From contig CAWBGJ010000009.1 of the NCBI GenBank assembly GCA_963788325.1, positions 434,001 through 498,000 on the forward strand: DNA of 64,000 nucleotides. Reading direction: 5' to 3'. The position numbers were made by a program, and so were the translations under genes. Under the pieces are notes generated by a model that searched no databases, was not told the origin of the DNA, and was given only the letters and a program-made list of their open reading frames with translations. Each line of letters starts with the position of its first letter. The stretch's first letter is position 1. This DNA comes from Prado023 sp963788325. Lineage in GTDB: Bacteria; Actinomycetota; Actinomycetes; S36-B12; CAIYMF01. This document shows, in pieces, positions 52,266 to 61,012 of the stretch.

Positions 52266-53135
52266 TCAGGCACGAGGTGAGGACCGAATGATCAAGATTC
52301 GCAGGGAGCGCCGACTGATCTCGGCATGTGCGAGCTGAGCCAGTTGCAGGCCTACCAGGACCCAGAGCGTCACGGCGAGCCATCCGGTCCCGGTCAGGCC
52401 GACTAGGAGCGCGCCCAGCAAGACCCAGACGATCGCCGAGATCACCACCAGGGTGATGCGAAGCCCGAAGTCGGGACCGCTGCCTGCCAACGCCTCCGGG
52501 AGCCAACCCCTCCGGGCGGTTCGTCGAGGGTGCGGCCCGCCAGACTCGGGGGGACTCGGGGCACGGCTGGCGGCGGAGGCGGGGGCGGGGCCTGAGGAGG
52601 TGGGCGAGGTGACTGTGACAGCCTCGGGCCGAGCACCCGGCGGGCGCAGGGCCGTGGGGTTCTCACCGTGCTGCCGAGAGATTGCCCGGCTTCGAATCGC
52701 CCAGGACGCGGCGCGTCCGGCCGTGCCGCGGGCAGATGCCTTCCGCGTCGCCCGGAGCAACAGGTTCAGCTCATCGCTGCTGTTCTGCGTTGACGGCTCG
52801 ACCCGCACGAGGCACACCCCGCGATCGTCGTCGAGTACGTCGACCGCCCGCCACCCGCCATCGACCACCTGACCACCTGCCCTCGCGTCGATCAGGATGT
52901 CGCCACCAGGTGCTGTCCTGATGCGGGCATCGGACAGCAGGCCATCTAGATCCCCCGGTGACTGGACCACCACGCTCTCGAAGAGCTCGTCGGGCAGCGC
53001 AGCGGGGTCAGCCGCATCGATCACGCACGTCTCATGGGCCAGTGCTCCGAAGTCCAGCGCCGTCTCGAGGTCGGCCGCGATGACGAGTAGGGACGTGCCC
53101 AAAGGTTCGGCAGCACAACGGTCAAGATCGCCCAT
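52266..53135 (-). CDS. Unknown membrane protein in the polysaccharide locus
   Basis: A 289-residue protein. Residues of about 15-115 look like a degenerate Rossmann/methyltransferase-type half domain (LLVIAADLETALDFGALAHETCVID...LPDELFESVVVQSPGDLDGLLSDARIRTAPGGDILIDARAGG). A long low-complexity Pro/Ser/Ala linker follows, and the C terminus has two membrane helices (LRITLVVISAIVWVLLGALLVGL and WLAVTLWVLVGLQLAQLAHA). It converges on wecC and is divergent from the first large glycosyltransferase. ATG at 53135 is set by TAACAT seven bases upstream. No family is assigned. Confidence 0.65.
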   Translation of the reverse strand: MGDLDRCAAEPLGTSLLVIAADLETALDFGALAHETCVIDAADPAALPDELFESVVVQSPGDLDGLLSDARIRTAPGGDILIDARAGGQVVDGGWRAVDVLDDDRGVCLVRVEPSTQNSSDELNLLLRATRKASARGTAGRAASWAIRSRAISRQHGENPTALRPPGARPEAVTVTSPTSSGPAPASAASRAPSPPESGGPHPRRTARRGWLPEALAGSGPDFGLRITLVVISAIVWVLLGALLVGLTGTGWLAVTLWVLVGLQLAQLAHAEISRRSLRILIIRSSPRA

Positions 53136-53142
53136 GGCGCGA

Positions 53143-53152
53143 ATGTTACGCT
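53143..53152. promoter_or_regulatory. Two overlapping divergent -10 boxes, both leaderless
   Basis: Minus-strand TAACAT (53148-53143) lies seven bases before the ATG at 53135. Plus-strand TACGCT (53147-53152) lies seven bases before the GTG at 53160. The boxes share two base pairs and the whole space between the two start codons is 24 bases, so polymerase can bind for only one direction at a time. Confidence 0.6.
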
Positions 53153-53159
53153 CAGCGCC

Positions 53160-55292
53160 GTGGGGTCCATGGGGGGAGCGTCCAAGCATCGCCCGAGTCC
53201 GGGAATCTCGGTCGTCATGGCCTGCCACAACTCCGCAGAACGGATCGGTCCGGCCCTCGAGAGCCTCGTGGCCCAGGACCTGGACCGCGCCGAGTTCGAG
53301 GTCATCGTGGTCGATAACGGCTCCAGCGACGCCCTGCTGGACAGGATCGGGCTGGTGCGCGAGCAGCATCCGGATCTGAGCGTTCGCTACCTGCGCCTCT
53401 CGGAGGGTAATGCCTCGTTGGCGTGGAACATGGGCATCCAGTCCGCCCATGGGTTGTTCATCACCCTCCTTGACGACGACGACACGCTCGCCCCCGGGAC
53501 ACTTGCGGCCTCCCTCGACGCCGCGCACATCGATGAGGTGACCCTCGTCCCCATCTGGGACGTGGATCACCCGGGTGGACAGCGCCGGACCAACTACGTC
53601 ATGGACAGGATCGCTGCGCTGGCAGGCCACGTGGTCAACCTTCATGACGTGCCGGTCGCGATGAGCTACAACGCGGCCAAGGTCGTGTCGACGCGGCTCG
53701 CGAGGGAGTACGCCTTCGACCCGGAGTTGCGTTCCGGAATGGACGTCGTCTACTGGTCGCGACTCCTGTGCACCGCCCGCCCGAGGATCCGGGTCCTCGA
53801 CTCTGCTGATGGGCGCTGCGGCTACGACCGCACGGCGCGCCCGGGGACCATGTCCCGCCGGCTCTCACTGCGGTGGGCCGAGGATCGCGTCAGAGTGATC
53901 GCCCAGGTCAACGACCTCACGGTCGATGAGCCCGACTGCCAAGCGTTGCTCGCACTACTGATCAGCGCCCAAGCGGGGCATCTAACCCGCTACATTGCCC
54001 AACACCCGCAGGACCACGGCGAGGTGGTCAGGATGGTCAGGTCGCGCTGCCCCGAGGCCTTGCCCCACCACCTCCTGGTCGCCGGCATGGCCACCGAGCT
54101 GGCCATCCTCTACGCCTTCCCGCCGGCCAACGATGCTTCCGCCATCGTGGCCGCCCGGCGGATCAGCGAGCACGGGCAGATCGTCGACGTGATCACCTGC
54201 GACGTGTCCGCCCTGCGCGCCACGGATCCCGGGACCCTCGCCCTGGCCGGTGGCTACGTCGATCGCGTCGAGGTGATCCGCACGCCACCGGTCTTCGCCA
54301 GTTGGGGCCCCATCGAGGCGTTCGTCCGGCAGGGTTTGGAGCGAGTCGAGGTCCTTGTCGCGGGCGGCAAGGACTACTCGGGCCTGTACTCGAGGTCGAT
54401 GTGGCCGGCAGCCCATTTCCTGGCTGCCGCCGTCAAGGTCCGCCATCCTGCCATTCGGTGGCGTGCGGAGTTCTCCGATCCGCTGAGCACTGACGCGCAG
54501 GGGCAGCCACGCAGCAGTCCGCTCGATCTCGACTCTGCGATCCTGACCGAGATCGTCGCCGAGATCCAGAACCTCGGCCTGTTGGTCCCTCAGACATCGA
54601 ACCTCTGGCAGTGGGCAGAGCACCTCCCGTACGCCCTGGCCGACGAGATCATCTTCACCAACCCCAACCAGCAGCGTGTGATGCTCGCCCACATCGGTGA
54701 TCCGGACCTACGAGCGCACGCGACCGCGCGGTCGACGGTGCTCCCACACCCGATTCCCGACCCTGCGCTGTACCGGGCCAGGAAGCCGCTTCCACTCGTC
54801 GACGAGCGCGCTGTGAACCTCGCCTATTTCGGTAGCTTCTACGCCAACCGTGGCATCGGGATCGTCCTCGACGCGCTCGCAACCTCCCCTGAGAGCCGAC
54901 GGTCCCAGGTCCGACTGCACGTCTTCTCCACGGACCCGCACCTTGTGGCGAGCACGGCGCAGGAGTTGGGCATCGCGTCGGTCGTCAGCTCGCACCCGTA
55001 CGTGGACTACTTGGACTTCCTATCTCTATCGATGCAGATGGATGTGCTCATCGTCAACGACGTGCGGACCGCCGGAACCCACCCAGTCAACCCCTACCGG
55101 CCCTCGAAGCTCAGCGACTACCTCGGCTCGGGTCGCGACATCTGGGGCATCTGTGAGCCGGGGAGCCCGCTGTCTGCTTCCGATGTCACCTACTCGTCGC
55201 TGATCGATGACGTCAACGGCGCCCGCGAGGTGCTGGCGACCGTGGTCGAGCAGTGGCAGACCTCCGCGAGTGCCCTCTGCGCGGGAAGCTGA
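53160..55292 (+). CDS. Two-domain glycosyltransferase (GT2 plus GT4-like), first of a tandem pair
   Basis: A 710-residue protein. The N-terminal GT2 domain (about 10-230) has GISVVMACHNSAERIGPALESL, EVIVVDNGSSDALLD and the DxD-bearing FITLLDDDDTLAPGTL. The C-terminal part (about 300-690) resembles a GT-B glycosyltransferase: ADEIIFTNPNQQRVML, VNLAYFGSFYANRGIGIVLDAL, LHVFSTDPHLV, PSKLSDYLGSGRDIWGICEPGSPL. It is followed by a paralogue with the same C-terminal domain. It probably builds part of the surface glycan; acceptor and sugar are unknown. GTG start set by the TACGCT box. Confidence 0.8.
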   Translation: MGSMGGASKHRPSPGISVVMACHNSAERIGPALESLVAQDLDRAEFEVIVVDNGSSDALLDRIGLVREQHPDLSVRYLRLSEGNASLAWNMGIQSAHGLFITLLDDDDTLAPGTLAASLDAAHIDEVTLVPIWDVDHPGGQRRTNYVMDRIAALAGHVVNLHDVPVAMSYNAAKVVSTRLAREYAFDPELRSGMDVVYWSRLLCTARPRIRVLDSADGRCGYDRTARPGTMSRRLSLRWAEDRVRVIAQVNDLTVDEPDCQALLALLISAQAGHLTRYIAQHPQDHGEVVRMVRSRCPEALPHHLLVAGMATELAILYAFPPANDASAIVAARRISEHGQIVDVITCDVSALRATDPGTLALAGGYVDRVEVIRTPPVFASWGPIEAFVRQGLERVEVLVAGGKDYSGLYSRSMWPAAHFLAAAVKVRHPAIRWRAEFSDPLSTDAQGQPRSSPLDLDSAILTEIVAEIQNLGLLVPQTSNLWQWAEHLPYALADEIIFTNPNQQRVMLAHIGDPDLRAHATARSTVLPHPIPDPALYRARKPLPLVDERAVNLAYFGSFYANRGIGIVLDALATSPESRRSQVRLHVFSTDPHLVASTAQELGIASVVSSHPYVDYLDFLSLSMQMDVLIVNDVRTAGTHPVNPYRPSKLSDYLGSGRDIWGICEPGSPLSASDVTYSSLIDDVNGAREVLATVVEQWQTSASALCAGS

Positions 55293-55333
55293 TCGCCTGC
55301 GGCGTCCGACCCGCTCGGATCGATCCGCGGTGC

Positions 55334-55339
55334 TAGTTT
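55334..55339 (+). promoter_or_regulatory. -10 box of a probable leaderless promoter for the second glycosyltransferase
   Basis: TAGTTT lies six bases before the GTG at 55346, in the 53-base gap between the two paralogues, with no ribosome-binding site. Confidence 0.5.
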
Positions 55340-55345
55340 TCCCGC

Positions 55346-57427
55346 GTGGTCATCGAGGAGTCATCGCCTCCAGTCGGCGCTGCCGGCCTGAGTGTCGTCG
55401 TAGCCCTGTCCAGCATGGATGACCCGACCGCTCTCGTGGACTCCTTGACGGAGTCGGTTCTCGATCCGGATCTGCTGGAGATCATGCTCATCCAGACCGG
55501 ATCAGCGGGCGGCTCCGCCACCCTCACCACCGATTGGGGTCGACAAGTGCGCCGGCTGCGGCTGCCGGGCCAGGGGCCGGCGGCGGCCAAGCGCCTGGGT
55601 CTGCGCTCGGCCCGCCATGAGTTCGTGACGTTCCTGCGCTCGGATGACCGCATCGGCGCCGGGGCGCTGTCCCTGGCATCCGGCTTGCCAAGGTCCGATG
55701 AGATCGTGGCTCTTCGGGCCGGCTCCCACAACCTGAACTTGGAGATGGCGCAGACTCAGAGATCCGCGGGCGACACCAGCGAGGCCCTGCCGGGGCCAGG
55801 GCGAAGCCCAGTGCTCACATTCGCGTCCCTGGGGTCGGTTCGTTGGGTCGTTCCTACCTGGCTCGCGTTGACCGCCACGCCGTCGATCCCCCTGGGCCGG
55901 TGGTGGGAGTTGGTCCTGGTGGCGACGATCCAGACCCGGAGCAGGGCACCGGTTCGATGGGCCACGGCCGCGGCCGACGGGCCACCGGACGTCATGTCCC
56001 CTCCGGAACCTCAGATCGACACCTGGGATGAGGTGGAGCCCCTCCTGGGCGCGATCGCCGCCCTCGAGGATGCGAGCACTGAGGATCCCTCGTGCGCCGT
56101 GACCGTGCGACCAGTGGTACGCCGGCTCGCGGCGCTCTTGCGTCCCCTTCTGGACGAGCAGCCGACTCTGCGGGTCCCCCTCATGGACGCGATCCTCGCT
56201 GCGCGGATCCGCGACTTCCCCTTCTCCGAGCTCTCGAGAGGCCTGGCCACCGACCTCGCCATCGCCTACTCCTTCCCCCCGTCGCGGGACACCTCCGCCG
56301 TCGTCGCAGCCAAGAGGCTGCGCGAGCGGGGACGCGTGACAGACGTGATCAGCTGTGACCTGCAGCGCGGCGACGACCCAGGGACGTCGATGATCGCGGG
56401 CGGCTTGATCGATCGACATGTCCAGGTGCGGGGGCCTGCCTCCTACGGGCAGTGGCCGGACGTCGAGGCCTTCATCCGCGCCGGCCTGACCACCGTGGAC
56501 ACCTGGGTCGAGGAGGGCCGGGAGTACAGTTGCCTGTACAGCCGCTCCATGTGGCCCGCCTCACACCTGCTCGCTGCCCTGCTCAAGCAGCGAGTGCCCA
56601 CCCTGAACTGGTCGGCGGAGTTCTCCGACCCGATGCAGTCCACCATAACGGGGCGCCGGCGCCACGACTCGATCGAGGCGACGTCGCCGATCATCTCGGA
56701 ACTGACCAGGTCCCTGCGCGAGCGCGGCTTTCCGAGACCCACATCAGACAACCTCTGGGAGTGGGTGGAACACGTGTCCTATGCCCTGGCCGACGAGGTG
56801 ATCTTCACGAACATCAACCAGCGGGACTTCATGCTCGCTGCTACGCAGCACAAGCAGTTGCGTGACCGGGCACGGCGCCTGAGCTCCATCCGCCCGCATC
56901 CCCAGCCCTCCGACTCGTTCTACACCTACGCAGAGCCCCCCTACCCTCTCGACCCGGGATTGGCCCACCTCGCGTACTTTGGCGCGTTCTACCCCAATCG
57001 GGGAATCGGAGTCGTTCTGGCCGCGATCGCAGACAGCCCACGGGCCGTCCAGGAGTCGCTGCACCTCCACGTCTTCTCCAACGATCCCGGGGGGGTCCGC
57101 GCCCAGGCCCGGGCGGCGGGCGTCGGGCACTGCGTCACCTCCCGTCCCTACGTGAACTACTTCGACTTCCTGGCCCTAACGCGTCTCGTCGACCTCCTCG
57201 TGGTCAACGACACGCAGACGGTGAAGAGCCACGCCCTCAACCCCTACCTGCCGTCCAAGATCAGTGACTACCTGGGCTCGGAGACCGACATCTGGGCTAT
57301 CTACGAGCCGGGCAGTCCCATCTCGTCGATACGGGTGCGATACCGCTCGGCCTTGGGTGACCCCGGCGCCGCATGCGAGGTCCTACGGCAGGCGACGGCA
57401 GGGAAACGCATTGGAAGTGAGCCGTAG
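55346..57427 (+). CDS. Two-domain glycosyltransferase, second of the tandem pair, with a degenerate GT2 half
   Basis: A 693-residue paralogue of the preceding protein. The C-terminal domain is clearly shared: ADEVIFTNINQRDFMLA, LAYFGAFYPNRGIGVVLAAI, LHVFSNDPGG, LNPYLPSKISDYLGSETDIWAIYEPGSPIS. The N-terminal half retains the position of a GT2 domain (GLSVVVALSSMDDPTALVDSLT...FVTFLRSDDRIGAGAL) but lacks the DDG and DxD-type acidic set of its neighbour, RSDD standing for DDDD. The N-terminal half may therefore be inactive. Also part of the polysaccharide locus; substrate unknown. Confidence 0.75.
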   Translation: MVIEESSPPVGAAGLSVVVALSSMDDPTALVDSLTESVLDPDLLEIMLIQTGSAGGSATLTTDWGRQVRRLRLPGQGPAAAKRLGLRSARHEFVTFLRSDDRIGAGALSLASGLPRSDEIVALRAGSHNLNLEMAQTQRSAGDTSEALPGPGRSPVLTFASLGSVRWVVPTWLALTATPSIPLGRWWELVLVATIQTRSRAPVRWATAAADGPPDVMSPPEPQIDTWDEVEPLLGAIAALEDASTEDPSCAVTVRPVVRRLAALLRPLLDEQPTLRVPLMDAILAARIRDFPFSELSRGLATDLAIAYSFPPSRDTSAVVAAKRLRERGRVTDVISCDLQRGDDPGTSMIAGGLIDRHVQVRGPASYGQWPDVEAFIRAGLTTVDTWVEEGREYSCLYSRSMWPASHLLAALLKQRVPTLNWSAEFSDPMQSTITGRRRHDSIEATSPIISELTRSLRERGFPRPTSDNLWEWVEHVSYALADEVIFTNINQRDFMLAATQHKQLRDRARRLSSIRPHPQPSDSFYTYAEPPYPLDPGLAHLAYFGAFYPNRGIGVVLAAIADSPRAVQESLHLHVFSNDPGGVRAQARAAGVGHCVTSRPYVNYFDFLALTRLVDLLVVNDTQTVKSHALNPYLPSKISDYLGSETDIWAIYEPGSPISSIRVRYRSALGDPGAACEVLRQATAGKRIGSEP

Positions 57428-57463
57428 ACCTCCGATATCCGGAAGTCGCGCCTCGGGTGCACC

Positions 57464-60400
57464 TCAGTCGCCCGGCGAAGTGAACACGGCCAGCTCCTGG
57501 TCGGTGATCCGGCTGACGTCGGACTGGTGGCGAACGCGCAGCATCGCGGCCCGCGACATCTCCTGGAAGAGCTTCGGATCGTGGTACAGGCGCAACAACC
57601 CGTCCACCATCGCCGAGGAGTCCTCAGCCGGGCAGAGCACGGCGCACGTGTCATCGACGAACTCGGGCACGGCCGCCACCTCGTTCGTGATGGGGACCAG
57701 TCCCATGGACATGGCCTCGTCCCGGGACACGCCGTGCGAATCCCACCGAGTCGGCACCAGGAAGACCCCGTGCTGCCGGTGGATGTCGGCAATCTCCTCC
57801 TGAGTCAGGAACCCGCGCCGGACCACGACATTGCGCATGCCGGCCAGTGCCGCCGTGGTCGACTCGAACAGCGGCCCATCGCCGACGATCAGGAACTCCA
57901 TGTCCTCGAACTCCGGTCGCGCCGACATCTCGAGGATGGCCTCCACTGCGAGGTCGTTGGCGTACTTCTCACTGGCGAACGGCCGGATGGACCAGACCCT
58001 GAGTCGGGCCTCCGAAGGCTTCGTGCCAGCTTCGAACAGCACCGTATCGATCGGGTTGTGGATCACTGACCAGCGGACGGTCCCAGGGTCGATCCCCAGG
58101 TCATCGAACACCTCGGTGGCGAAGGTGCGAGAAACGAAAACGAACTGAAGCCCCCCCGGTTGCTCGTGCATCAGATCCCGCCAGAACTCCCTCCGGAGCG
58201 TACTGGACCATACGATCCGTTCCCGCTGCTCAGGGGCGACGATGTTGAACGAGCGCCGCCACCAGGGCTGGATCTCGGCACCGTGCACCCAGGCCGTCAC
58301 GGGGACGCTCCCGCGTGAGGCGTCCACCGCCGACCACAGGTCGCCTGTGAGAAAGTGCACAAGAACGTGCTCGTAGTCGTTCTGCCTCAGGAGTTGCTCC
58401 ACAGCTGAGAGGGACCCTCGGATCACGCTGACACCGTCGAACTCCTCGAACTGGAGCGGCCGATCCGGACCCGCCGCGAAGACATCGACCCGGACTCCCC
58501 GAGCCTGGTAGGCCTTGACCCGGCGATGGACGAAGGCGTTGCGGTACAGGTCCGTAGCTGAGGGGTAGTGATCGGTGAGCAGCAGGTAGCGGGACCGGCC
58601 CAACACCAGGGGCGGAACTTCGTGCCGGGAGCCGACGACCAACGACTCGATCGTAGCGTTCCCGGTTCCGGCTACCCGGACTCCGAATCGCACAGACCGG
58701 GCCGCACCTGGCACTCGGGACACCAGGTTCCGGTTCGCGGGGCCCATCAGGTGCCCGATCCGGGCTCCAGCTGCGTCCAGGAACAGTGCCGCCACCTGAA
58801 GCGGCAGCCCTTCGGAGGCGACGAGGTGCAGGCTGAACTGCCCCCCGACGCCCAACTCGTGGAGTGGCCTGGGCTCCCGGGCGTACAGCCACGCGTGCTC
58901 CTCCTCGGGCAGTTGGGACTCGCAGAGCATGACATCGCCGGCGATGGACATGGCGATCGGCAGATTGGGTGGCAGCTGGGACTCGATGGGCTCGACCACG
59001 CACCACGCTGGGAGCACCTGCCCGCGCACGGACGGCCCGCCGTACGGGTGCAGGCGGGTCTGCACCTCGATCAGTCGGGCGAGCGGCACACCGGTGTCCA
59101 TGCCCTGTGGGTCGACGTCCACGACCCCGGCGCCAGGGCGTGCACACGGCTCCGCGCCGTCCCGGCAATAGTGGAACGGGTCGGTGGCCAGCCCCCGCAG
59201 CAGCCGCTCCGACCGCGGGGGGGGGCCGACCTCGGTGACGCCCGATCCAGCCAGTTCCCCCCACTGCGATTCCGGGACCAGTGACGACCGCGGCGCCAGA
59301 CCCGGGCACAATGAGTAGGAGGCGTCCCACTCCGGCAGTTGGAGCGCACGGCCCACCCACCTGAATCCTGCGGGGGGCTTGCCCACAGTGCGCCCGGCCG
59401 AGAAGCGAGTGGCGATGGCAAGATCGGTCAGGTAGTCCGGGCCGTAATGATCCCGCACATCGAACACCGCCAACCAGCGCGGGGCCTTCTCGGGGCCCGG
59501 CTGGCACGCTTCCACCACCGCTGCAAGGTCCTGGCCGCGTTCGGGCACGACGGCGACTACGGCGTCGGGCAGCGCCCTGGTGGCGGTGAGGTCCGCCTCC
59601 CCGACCAGGCAGAGCCGCTTCCGCGGGTAGTTCTGCGCGGTGAAGAGCAGCAGTGCGCGGTCCAGGTCGGCCTCGGTGCTGACCGCGGACAGGACCAGGA
59701 CCTCAGGATCGGGATCGATCGACACGCCCCAGACGTGCGATGCCATCAGCACGAATCGGTCCTGCCAGGCGTGCTCGCCCAACACCCGGCGCAGGGCGAG
59801 CATCCTGAGCTGTTCAGAGCGAAGGCGCTCCGCCGTACGCGCCTCGAGCACCGCGACGAGCTCAGGGCCGGAGTCGGCGCAGGCCACGAGGTCTCCGACG
59901 AGCACACGCAGACCTCGGGCGACTGTGCTCGCGACCAGGGAACCCCCCGCCAGGAGTTCCAGCGCGCACTGCTCCACGGCGACCTGTCCCTGCTGGTCCC
60001 GCGAGCCGACGAACGAGAACCGGTAGTGCCGGGCGACGGTGGGTGCGATGGAGCCGTCGCACCGGGCACCGAAGCTCGGTCGCCACCTTCGAAGATCACT
60101 CAAGATCGTGTGGAGCCCGGCAGGCTCAGCCGGGCCACCCGAAGACCCACTGTGTTCGACCAGCGCAAGCGCGTCCACCCGTTGCTCGTCGGCGATCGGG
60201 TGGTGCAGCGTGGCCTGAACCGCCCTGGGAAGCCAGCAGACGCCCGCCACAGCCCCCACCTCTGCCCGGTAGTGCGGGACGCGCTCCAACTCCGTGGTGA
60301 AGACGCGGTCGAAGGCCGCGGCGGACCGAAGGACAGGCGCAGGCAGCGACACTGCCCCGTCATCCCAGAGGGCTGTGGCAATGCCCTGCTGGCGGCTTGA

Positions 60401-61012
60401 CGCAAGGAGGTCGAGGAGTTCCTCGTTGAGGCCCAGGCCGTCACTCCACTCCTCGGATCCCAGCGCCGCGCTGCTCTGCACTAGGAGCAGATGCGGCTCG
60501 TGCTCGGTCAGGGCGGCCGGCCATGTGTTGCCGGCCAGCCTGATCGACGAGCACTCGGGGCTGACCAGAGCGAAGGTCGACTCGTCGGAGATGATCGCCA
60601 CACGCAGGGAGCGCAGCCCGTCGCCACTGCACGGGAGGTCGGCGGGCCACTCGAGCACGGAATCGGTCGAAGCAGGAGGGACCGGCGCGTGGGCCTCCTC
60701 GGCAGGGCCCGTCCGGGTCTCGACCCCTGCGGCCAGTTCGACTCCACAGGATGCGGCCGGCGACACCCCGTCGCGCGCTGGCCGGCCACGACCCGGGGCA
60801 TGCTCTCCAGGTGCAAGCCGAAGTGCTTCCAGCCGGTCGTCGTGGAGCCGGTCGGCCTCGGCCATCAACGCCAACGCATTCGCCTGCTGCCGCCGCAGCC
60901 GAGCTATCATCCGCCCGGTCGCCACAGCCCGGGCTCTGTCCGCAGGTGACCCGGTCGTCGGCCGGTCATCAGGCCCTGAGCTGCCCGAGCCCGCCATCGT
61001 GGGATTGCTCAT
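57464..61012 (-). CDS. Very large glycosyltransferase with a C-terminal GT4 domain
   Basis: A 1,182-residue protein. It starts with a short charged helical stretch (ARAVATGRMIARLRRQQANALALMAEADRLHDDRLEAL, coiled-coil-like), then an N-terminal domain about 130-430 recalling a GT-B fold, a GT2-like middle region (VLVLSAVSTEADLDRALLLFTAQNYPRKRLCLVG, VVPERGQDLAAVV), a beta-rich segment, and a C-terminal GT4 domain from about 830 (YLLLTDHYPSATDLYRNAFVHRRVKAYQARGVRVDVFAAG, IVGDGPLF, RRGFLTQEEIADIHRQHGVFLVPTRWDSHGVSRDEAMSMGLVPITNEVAAVPEFV). That GT4 part looks active. ATG at 61012 overlaps the upstream stop (ATGA). Confidence 0.72.
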   Translation of the reverse strand: MSNPTMAGSGSSGPDDRPTTGSPADRARAVATGRMIARLRRQQANALALMAEADRLHDDRLEALRLAPGEHAPGRGRPARDGVSPAASCGVELAAGVETRTGPAEEAHAPVPPASTDSVLEWPADLPCSGDGLRSLRVAIISDESTFALVSPECSSIRLAGNTWPAALTEHEPHLLLVQSSAALGSEEWSDGLGLNEELLDLLASSRQQGIATALWDDGAVSLPAPVLRSAAAFDRVFTTELERVPHYRAEVGAVAGVCWLPRAVQATLHHPIADEQRVDALALVEHSGSSGGPAEPAGLHTILSDLRRWRPSFGARCDGSIAPTVARHYRFSFVGSRDQQGQVAVEQCALELLAGGSLVASTVARGLRVLVGDLVACADSGPELVAVLEARTAERLRSEQLRMLALRRVLGEHAWQDRFVLMASHVWGVSIDPDPEVLVLSAVSTEADLDRALLLFTAQNYPRKRLCLVGEADLTATRALPDAVVAVVPERGQDLAAVVEACQPGPEKAPRWLAVFDVRDHYGPDYLTDLAIATRFSAGRTVGKPPAGFRWVGRALQLPEWDASYSLCPGLAPRSSLVPESQWGELAGSGVTEVGPPPRSERLLRGLATDPFHYCRDGAEPCARPGAGVVDVDPQGMDTGVPLARLIEVQTRLHPYGGPSVRGQVLPAWCVVEPIESQLPPNLPIAMSIAGDVMLCESQLPEEEHAWLYAREPRPLHELGVGGQFSLHLVASEGLPLQVAALFLDAAGARIGHLMGPANRNLVSRVPGAARSVRFGVRVAGTGNATIESLVVGSRHEVPPLVLGRSRYLLLTDHYPSATDLYRNAFVHRRVKAYQARGVRVDVFAAGPDRPLQFEEFDGVSVIRGSLSAVEQLLRQNDYEHVLVHFLTGDLWSAVDASRGSVPVTAWVHGAEIQPWWRRSFNIVAPEQRERIVWSSTLRREFWRDLMHEQPGGLQFVFVSRTFATEVFDDLGIDPGTVRWSVIHNPIDTVLFEAGTKPSEARLRVWSIRPFASEKYANDLAVEAILEMSARPEFEDMEFLIVGDGPLFESTTAALAGMRNVVVRRGFLTQEEIADIHRQHGVFLVPTRWDSHGVSRDEAMSMGLVPITNEVAAVPEFVDDTCAVLCPAEDSSAMVDGLLRLYHDPKLFQEMSRAAMLRVRHQSDVSRITDQELAVFTSPGD

